The notes below the pieces were generated by a model. That model was not told where the DNA came from and ran no database searches. It was given only the letters and a program-made list of their open reading frames with translations. Below, one piece after another: positions 57,269-64,000 of a stretch of 64,000 nt of DNA. Positions within the stretch are counted from its first letter, which is position 1. Each line of letters starts with the position of its first letter. This DNA is from Branchiostoma floridae (lineage: Eukaryota; Chordata; Leptocardii; Amphioxiformes; Branchiostomatidae): positions 25,431,330 to 25,495,329 of the forward strand of contig NC_049984.1 in the NCBI RefSeq assembly GCF_000003815.2, given 5' to 3'. A program made the translations under genes and the position numbers.

Positions 57269-60200
57269 ATGGATGAGGTAGAACTGAGGAACATCTCTGT
57301 CCAGGAGAACCAGCCGCTCATGCTCAGTAAGGAGGCCTCAGACACCGTCTTCTGTGTGAGTACTTCATGATACAGGGATTTTAATGGTGTTATATTAGAT
57401 AGGAAATTTGGTACCTTTTTGCAAGGGTTGCCATCTTTCCTCAGGATAGAAAAAAAAATTTGAATATGATATCATATCTAACCTATGGTCAAAACAAGCA
57501 TTGTCTGTCGCAATAGATACTAAGACTTTTATAGGGAGTAAAGAAATACTTTTTTAGGCCACGCCAATTTTATTTGTTTTTTTCTCGGATTTCCCGACCC
57601 AATTTTTTCTGATTTGAAAAAAAAAAAACTTTTAAAATTGATGGCCACACCTCGTGCTGACAAAATTTCACTGCCTCTCCTTTCTGAAATTAACTATGGG
57701 CCTCAAATTCCAGTAGCTGTACGTGCCTATTTTGGATGGTACGTTTATCATTTTTCTTCAAACTTTGGACTTTGCTACCAGGGACCCCCTAAAAGCTGAA
57801 AGTTAGGTTTTCCTGTCCGATCTCTCCTACCCCCGACTTTTTGAAGAAATTTTTTTTTTCAACTGACCGACCCAATTTTTTTTCTGAAAAAATCCGAGAA
57901 ACAATAAATAGAATTGGTGTGGCCTTAGTATGATGAAGTTAACCCAATTTTGCAAGCTTCAAAAAGCATTTAGTAATCTACTTGATTGTGCCCCAAGTAC
58001 ATGTACCTTCTAATTGAATTCCATCAATCCATGCATGTGCATTCATAGGCTGAATACAATGTGCTTTACAAGGCATGGAAAAGTTCAGGTCACAAAACTA
58101 ATTTCAGGGGCATAAAGAAACACTTTGACTGGTTCACAACTGAAAGTTGGCTGATTTTGTACAGTGTACATTTCCGAAAATAATTTCCTCAGCTTGGTAA
58201 AATACAGGATATAGGAGAATTCTTTTCCACAACCAGTAGGTTCTGCTTCTTGATGCTATCCTATATGTAGCCAATGAAGGTATCGCTTTTGCGGTGAGAA
58301 AACAATCCCAAACGTGGCTAAGCTTGTAAGTTTTATCCCCCCCTCGTCCCGTCTATGACCTCACCCCCTCCCAGTCAATTATGCAATTGTTACGTAATGT
58401 TTAATTGTCTCGTCTTTTATGTGCATTCATTAATCCATTGCAATAACACCCCTTCAGGAGTTGAGTTTGTTATACCAACAATGCCACAGTGGATACCAGA
58501 ATTAGCACCCAGTATTCTGATGTGTGGATGGGATGTCATCTGTGTTTCCATTGTCACAGGAGGAGGATGTGGAGACGTCCCGCGGGACCATGAAAGTCGC
58601 GGTCCAGGGAAACCGCGCCAAACAGGCTATCCTGACCTACCATGACATTGGCTTGAACCGTAAGTACCGGTAATCTCAAAATGTCCGCAGGTTTTTTTCT
58701 TAACATATTTCACAGTGAGATGGCTTTTATTTGTTCCCAATTATATCACTGCACTTCATGATAAACTGATCCTGACTGTCAATCACAATTATCAGTTTGA
58801 CCAATGATGTCGTTTCAATTATCAGTTTGACCAATGATGTCGTTTCAATTAGCAGTTTGACCAATGAGAGATCAAGTGGCCACATACCCATCAAAATATT
58901 TTCATTTAAATTTGTTTTGAAGGAGGTTGGCAGGTTATTGATTGGTGTATTGTTTCCAAGATATGCAAAGTAATTTACAAGAAGCAACATACTTCTTTCT
59001 CACCTTACAGAAATATCAAGTCCCCACAAATATTAGATTCACTGTAATTAGTGCTTGATTACAATTATGTTACTTTCGCATTTACCTTGTCTTTTCTAAA
59101 ATTATTCTGCTGTTACAGTGCAATTCCCTGACTAATTACATGTGAAATTGAAAACCATCTGTTACTGAATCTGTCTGGTAGACATTTATTTCTAAATGTC
59201 CATTCAACCGAACAGAAAGAATCACTCTGTTTAGAGAAGCCACAAAGACTTATCCCAACTTCCCAACATTGACAGACAAACAGAAACTTTGAAAGCCACT
59301 TTTCTCTTGAAATTGCAGAACCCATAAATTTTAGAAAAGGTGGGGCTTTTCGTCTCCCTCTGCTCCCAAAAAAGAAGTCAAACCCAACATGTTTAGAAAT
59401 AGCCAACACCAGTATTTTCTAAGAGAATAGAATATATAGAATATATATGATATATATAGAATATTGTTCATAACTGTCCATTGTCACTTGTATATCTACT
59501 ATGTTTATACCATGTACTTGCAATTAACCGTCGGGCACAAACTTGCAAATGAACTTCTAATTATGTCTAAAGGCTTGACAAGCAGGTTGTAAAAATTCAT
59601 AAGATTACAAACTGTAAAAGTGCAAATCATATACTAGTACATGTACCTGTGGATCTGAACTAAGCTTTTTGCAGTTTGAAAATGAATATCCTTTTGCTAA
59701 TCTTACCAAAGAAAAACCATTCATTTACGATCCAGTTTGTACATATGCTGATGTTATTTTTATGTGAGGGAGGGCAACTTGTAATGGTTGTTCAAAATTG
59801 TTTTGCTCTCCAAATCAGCCTGTGATGAATACAAATAAACAAAATAAACAACAAAAAAATGAATTTGATTTGATGATGAAGTGAATTCCCAGAAAACAGG
59901 ACTGAAGTTTTCTACTTGAAGTTTGAGTTCAAACTGCTGCCTAGTTTGTATTTGCTATAACTATGCATAGCTTCTTTTTTATTTTCCTCAAAAGCTCTTT
60001 CATTGCAAATTCTTTTGATGGCATAGTGTTAATTGTCGAGAGATTGTGCCATCTGACATTGAGAAATTGAAGATTGTTTTTATTTTCCTCACTAGTAGTT
60101 GCACAGCCAACATGCTGTAACCTCACTGTGTTTGTAGGGCTACAGAAAGACCCAGTAAATGAATCAAATCTAATCTAAAACAATTAAACTTAGGCCACAT

Positions 60201-60831
60201 CAATTTAATTTTAAGGTTCACGGATCTTTAAAAAAATGAAAAAGATATGCATTAACTGGAAAAATATTGTGAAAACAATGCCCAAGAATTGAAGAACCAG
60301 GTGTATGCCTTGCTTGGCAGGGCTTGAATTTACTTTTTTCTGCATTGAAAATTACCTGCACCAGACAAATTTTACCTGCACCACTCTGAATTTAGTAAGT
60401 ATGGATCATACTAAAATTGTTCAGGAACCATTGCCATTTATTCTTTTATACTGTATAGGTGGTAACGGTCAATGCAGCTTAAATAACAATCCATATTCAC
60501 CTACAGGACATTTATGTAGTTTATAAACCCAGTACATGTACCAGTGCAGGTTAGGTGCAGGTAGACATCAGAAATACCTGCACAGCTCCAATATTTTACC
60601 TGCACTAACCTGCATTATGCAGGTGGTATTTCGAGCCCTGTTTATTTAGAGGGCTACATTCTTATATTATTATGTACAATTTACATGTAAATTCTATTCC
60701 TATACAGATGTGACATGTTTCCAAAACTTTTTCAACTATGAGGAGATGCAGGTCATCCTGAAAAACTTCTGTGTGTATCACGTCAACGCACCCGGGCAGC
60801 ACATGGACGCCGCAGCCATGAATGTGAACCT
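57269..60831 (+). CDS. NDRG: NDRG family protein, N-terminal exons only
   Basis: Exons 57269-57355 (phase 0), 58560-58659 and 60708-60831. They encode about 103 residues: MDEVELRNISVQENQPLMLS..., then EEDVETSRGTMKVAVQGN and ILTYHDIGLN, then HVTCFQNFFNYEEMQVILKN, VYHVNAPGQHMDAAA. The motifs ILTYHDIGLN, FFN(F/Y)E(D/E)MQ and (D/N)APGQ are hallmarks of the N-myc downstream-regulated family, alpha/beta-hydrolase-fold proteins without a catalytic triad. Asn replaces the usual Asp in VDAPGQ. The rest of the fold lies beyond 64000. No further exon could be recognised between 60832 and the window end. Start: ATG directly behind a tcctcacag acceptor. Confidence 0.9.
57558..57926. mobile_element. Foldback element in NDRG intron
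   Basis: Left ggccacgccaattttatttg then tttttctcggattt. Right aaaatccgagaaacaataaa then tagaattggtgtggcc, its inverse. Half copies at 15465-15490, 17125-17165 and 60192-60230. Confidence 0.7.
58760..58865. repeat. Three tandem 33-bp units
   Basis: caattatcagtttgaccaat then gatgtcgtttcaa occurs three times, the third with agcag, in NDRG intron 2. Confidence 0.85.
60318..60640 (+). mobile_element. Family E element
   Basis: Starts cagggcttgaatttactttt, ends ggtggtatttcgagccctg. It ends 67 bp before the NDRG third coding exon. Confidence 0.8.
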
Positions 60832-61260
60832 GTAAGTAGTACCTTCACACAGCTCTTCTACGCCCCCTGTCTGTTCAGTTGTGAACTGCAGGCTCTACAA
60901 TTCTTCAATACTTTCTGTTTGAACTTATTATTCAGCAAGGAGGTTAAAAAAGGCTTTTTTTAACCTCCTTGTTGTTCAGCAACCTTTTTGGTTTGCCATG
61001 GATGTGCACCTGTAAGTAGTACCTTCACACAGGTCTCCTATGCCCCCTGTCTGTTCAGCTGTGAACTGCAGACTCTACAATTCTTCAATACTTTCTGTTT
61101 GAACTTATTATTCAGCAACCTTTTTGGTTTGCCATGGATGTGCACCTGTAAATATTACCTAAACACAGCTCTTCTATGCCTCCTGTCTGTTCAGCTGTGA
61201 ACTGCAGGCTCTATACTTGTTCAATTCTTTATATTTCAAGTTATTATTCAGCACCCTTTT
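60813..61260 (+). repeat. Triplicated NDRG exon 3 donor region
   Basis: Three copies beginning gccatg(a/g)atgtg(a/c)acct and the donor gtaagtag (gtaaatat in the third), followed by the same 110 bp of intron (cccctgtctgttcag, tgtgaactgcaggctctaca). The first is the real exon end; the others lie at about 60993 and 61130. Confidence 0.88.
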
Positions 61261-62168
61261 TAGTTTACTGTGTAGAAGTGTCAGCTAGATTTGTAAAGTT
61301 GCTCAACCCACCCATATAAGTGTATATGTCATACTTATAGGTCTTTTTTTACATCACTCATAATAAACAGCCATAAGTTAAGAAATATCTTGCAAACAGT
61401 GGTAGCTTTTTGGTCCTGAGAAAAATAATACAAGCAAGTTGCAATTATGTTGGCGCACATTATATAATACTTATGCATGTACATTCAACAAGGAATAGAT
61501 GGAGATGAACTTGCTATACAGGCACACAGAAAGCCCTTTTCCCTCAAATTTTGCCGTGAATTTACTAAATAGCCATTTTAATGAACATTTGAAGGGAAGT
61601 AAAAGAGTGTTGCTTAGAGTGTTGAGTCCTTTTCAAGCCCTTATAGTGTCTGTTTACTTCCTACTTCCTTCATGCCGCATTAGAACTACTGGAGCTGGTT
61701 TGGATCATGACAAGTTTGGAGCTAATGTGTAAGATAACTTGTTAGCAAGATTTTATGCTCATTTTACAATTGATACAGTGTATTTTTGTTCTGTGCATCA
61801 CTAGCTTTTTTTATCTAAAAAGGGGTAGTCGTTTTTACTAGGATTGGCACACAGAGTTAGATTGTAATGTATATTTTTTGTATATTATCATGAATATTGA
61901 AAAAAGCTTTTTGAGTACAGCGTTTTAAAACATTTGGATTTCAGAAACAGCAGTCACAGAAAGGCCAGTCAATTCTACAAGTTCATTCAAGCTATAGGTG
62001 ACAATAACGTGTCAGTTTTCTGTAGTATAAACTTTGCCCTTTCAACTCAGAGTGGCCTGAATATTCTTGCTGATGTGGAATAAGTCATACATGTAGCAGG
62101 TGCTGACATTACAACCTTTGCTTTTTACATTTTACATAATACATTACATGTTTCTGCCAGGTCATTCC

Positions 62169-62455
62169 AGGGTGGGTATCGGTACAGTCAAGTCAGGTCC
62201 AGGCCTGGCCCTGATCATGCTATTACAGTAGCTTTAGTTCTAATGTGCATGACAGTAATCTGACAGTAATGGTACAGTTTTGCAGAAATACCTGCCACGC
62301 TATGCAAGGATTCTCTATTCAGCCCCACCATTTGTGCCATTCATTCAGTCCAAAAACGGGCTTACTGATTTTTTCATTTAATTTTTTTCCTGACCGGTCC
62401 ATCAGGAAATACCAGTTTTGTACCATTATACTATTGGTACCAGTACCCACCCCTA
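62169..62455 (+). mobile_element. Worn family G element
   Basis: gggtgggtatcggtacagtc at the left, ccagtacccacccct at the right, and an aggtccaggcctggccctg core. Confidence 0.6.
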
Positions 62456-62525
62456 CATGTCATTTCTTCATGTCAATTGTACTGATTACAATTACTAACA
62501 AAAGTTAGGTACTGCTAAGTGACAT

Positions 62526-62890
62526 ACAGTCAAACCTGTCTATAGCGGCCACTGAAGGGACTGGTCTTTCTCACCATTGTCTCAAAATTCAACTGGCCCT
62601 ACGAATTTAAATCTACCAAAAATGATTGATATCGCCATGCACAATTTTGGTTATTCGCCGACAAAGACTGGTGCTCTAACATTCAAGGCATACGTACCTT
62701 TTGTTACCTCCAAAATAACCCTGTGGGGAACTCCAAATCCTCGCTAACTACACTTTTTGACTCGGCGCAGGGTGACATACGGCCGCTGTTTGGTCGCAAT
62801 AGGCAGTGTTTCTGTGTCTGCGGGACCGGAAGTCGTGTGGCTGTGGCCGCGTCAGACACGTGGTTGCTACAGACTATTTCGTAATGCTTT
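62526..62890 (+). mobile_element. Family F element
   Basis: acagtcaaacctgtctatag then cggccactgaagggactgg at the left; gcaataggcagtgtttctgt and gtggttgctacagac at the right. Longer relative of 34031-34139. Confidence 0.6.
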
Positions 62891-64000
62891 AATTAAATGG
62901 GTCAATAGGAAAAGACCTTGAGTTCCATACTTGGCAGTTGTACCACTGTCTACCATGAACGTAGAACTTTCTGTCTTTCCTGGTTCTCCAGTATAAGTTT
63001 GTTTGCACTTCCCTCCCTCTAACCCCCGACCCTCAGGATGTGGAAGTGGTCAGGTGGTCAGCAAGCGTCAAGTTTGCTTGTCCAGGGAGACGTCAGGTGA
63101 CCCTCGCTACTTAAATCCTGCTGTTTTGAAGAAAAAAACAAAAATAGTTTCTGCTGTAGGGTTTCAAAATCATTTGTCAAATAGAAAATCCCAGATTGTT
63201 GGAAGCCATGTTGTAGACGCTGCTTTATTTTTATTCTTGTTTTTTGAAACTCTAAGTATACACATAGAAAGCGCTAAAACGTCATACCTTAATAATGATA
63301 AGGTTTCATATTTTGGGTTTAGCCTATCAACATGATCATTAAAACTCTAGTTTACTTCCATATGGAGTCAGGTTTTGAATATACTTTTTTTACCCTCTGA
63401 ACCTATTGTCACTGTCTCTTGTACACTTCCAAATTAATGTTATATTTACTGCGAAGGAAGCACACACAGTCACATTTTTCACAGGGTACATGTAGATGCT
63501 GTGAATTGTCCATATTTTGCACCACCTTGCACCCCGTACTCTGTATAGTATTACTACTAAAAGCATCATTTTAACTGACTCCTCTCTGTCTTTTCAACAG
63601 TTACTGAATCAGATACATTTCTCCCTGATGCCCAAGTGCTCACTGTTCTAACTTCTAGTCTTCTCTTTCACCACTATCTGCAGAAACATGCACAGGATAT
63701 GTTGTATATGCTATCATATTGAGTTTAATCGGGTGTAAAAGCAAACTTTTAGGTGCATTGTCGACTTTTTTTATTCTTACATTTCTCCTCTTCATTTTTT
63801 CAGAATGTGACATAATAGCATTTGACATATTGATTTGATATTGATATAGCTACGTGTAGTGATATAGCTTGATATAGCTTGTGCATGGTGATCAAATCAA
63901 CATTAGGCCTAACAATGAAGTGTGTACTTGTAAAAATGTACTTTGTTTTTTGCTTGTTGTGACCATCTAGATTTAATGTACAGTATCATATCAAGAACAG

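Larger units (their letters stand above)
58660..60707 (+). other. NDRG intron
   Basis: AT-rich intron holding the 58760 tandem repeat and the family E element at 60318. No exon recognised. Confidence 0.6.
61261..64000. other. NDRG downstream intron, to window end
   Basis: Includes worn family G (62169-62455) and family F (62526-62890) elements. I looked for the next NDRG exon (GxGxGA, YxxPSMDQ types) and did not find it. Confidence 0.5.

Overview
This is eukaryotic nuclear DNA. It has many small phase-matched exons with GT-AG introns, a dense load of small inverted-repeat (MITE-like) elements and minisatellites, and one 100-base assembly gap. The gene set is a cadherin-free EGF/C-type lectin array, a 15-hydroxyprostaglandin-dehydrogenase-like SDR, FRAT/GBP, EDEM2 and an NDRG family member. 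Together with the repeat style, this points to an invertebrate chordate, most likely a lancelet (Branchiostoma). That assignment is an inference from content, not from a database search.

Layout. (1) About 0-20.5 kb, minus strand: a type II membrane C-type lectin locus. A constant 5' part (cytoplasmic exons near 20.3 and 17.45 kb, transmembrane exon at 15.7 kb, Ser/Thr stalk at 15.1 kb, two Cys-rich modules at 14.0 and 13.2 kb) is followed by three tandem cassettes. Each cassette has 3, 3 or 5 calcium-type EGF exons, one cysteine-less EGF-derived exon and a three-exon C-type lectin domain with an EPN motif. Cassettes 2 and 3 have no transmembrane or signal exons of their own and sit only about 260 bp behind the previous lectin domain. 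They look like alternative terminal cassettes or parts of one giant receptor. (2) 20.6-26.4 kb: intergenic DNA rich in transposon-like repeats, with a U6-snRNA-like gene (minus) that has a TATA box. (3) 26.4-33.0 kb, plus strand: a complete seven-exon SDR gene of 257 codons (HPGD type). (4) 37.0-37.4 kb, minus: an intronless 146-residue FRAT/GBP (GSK-3-binding) gene. (5) 39.9-51.5 kb, minus: a complete twelve-exon EDEM2 gene of 600 codons. (6) 57.3-60.8 kb, plus: the first three coding exons of an NDRG gene that continues beyond the window. Its likely 5' noncoding exon lies near 52.0 kb, back to back with EDEM2.

The most unusual signal is a recurring kind of minisatellite. At least four arrays (three in EDEM2, one in NDRG), and arguably the arrays before each lectin exon, have a repeat unit that contains a true exon-intron junction. 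Whole splice acceptors or donors, with adjoining coding sequence, are therefore repeated from 3 to about 47 times. In EDEM2 intron 3 nearly the whole 2-kb intron is a 42-bp array, and every unit carries the exon-4 acceptor and the first 19 bases of exon 4.

The genes are not an operon or a pathway. EDEM2 (ER glycoprotein quality control) and NDRG are neighbours here, and their human counterparts EDEM2 and NDRG3 are both on 20q11.2, which suggests old linkage.
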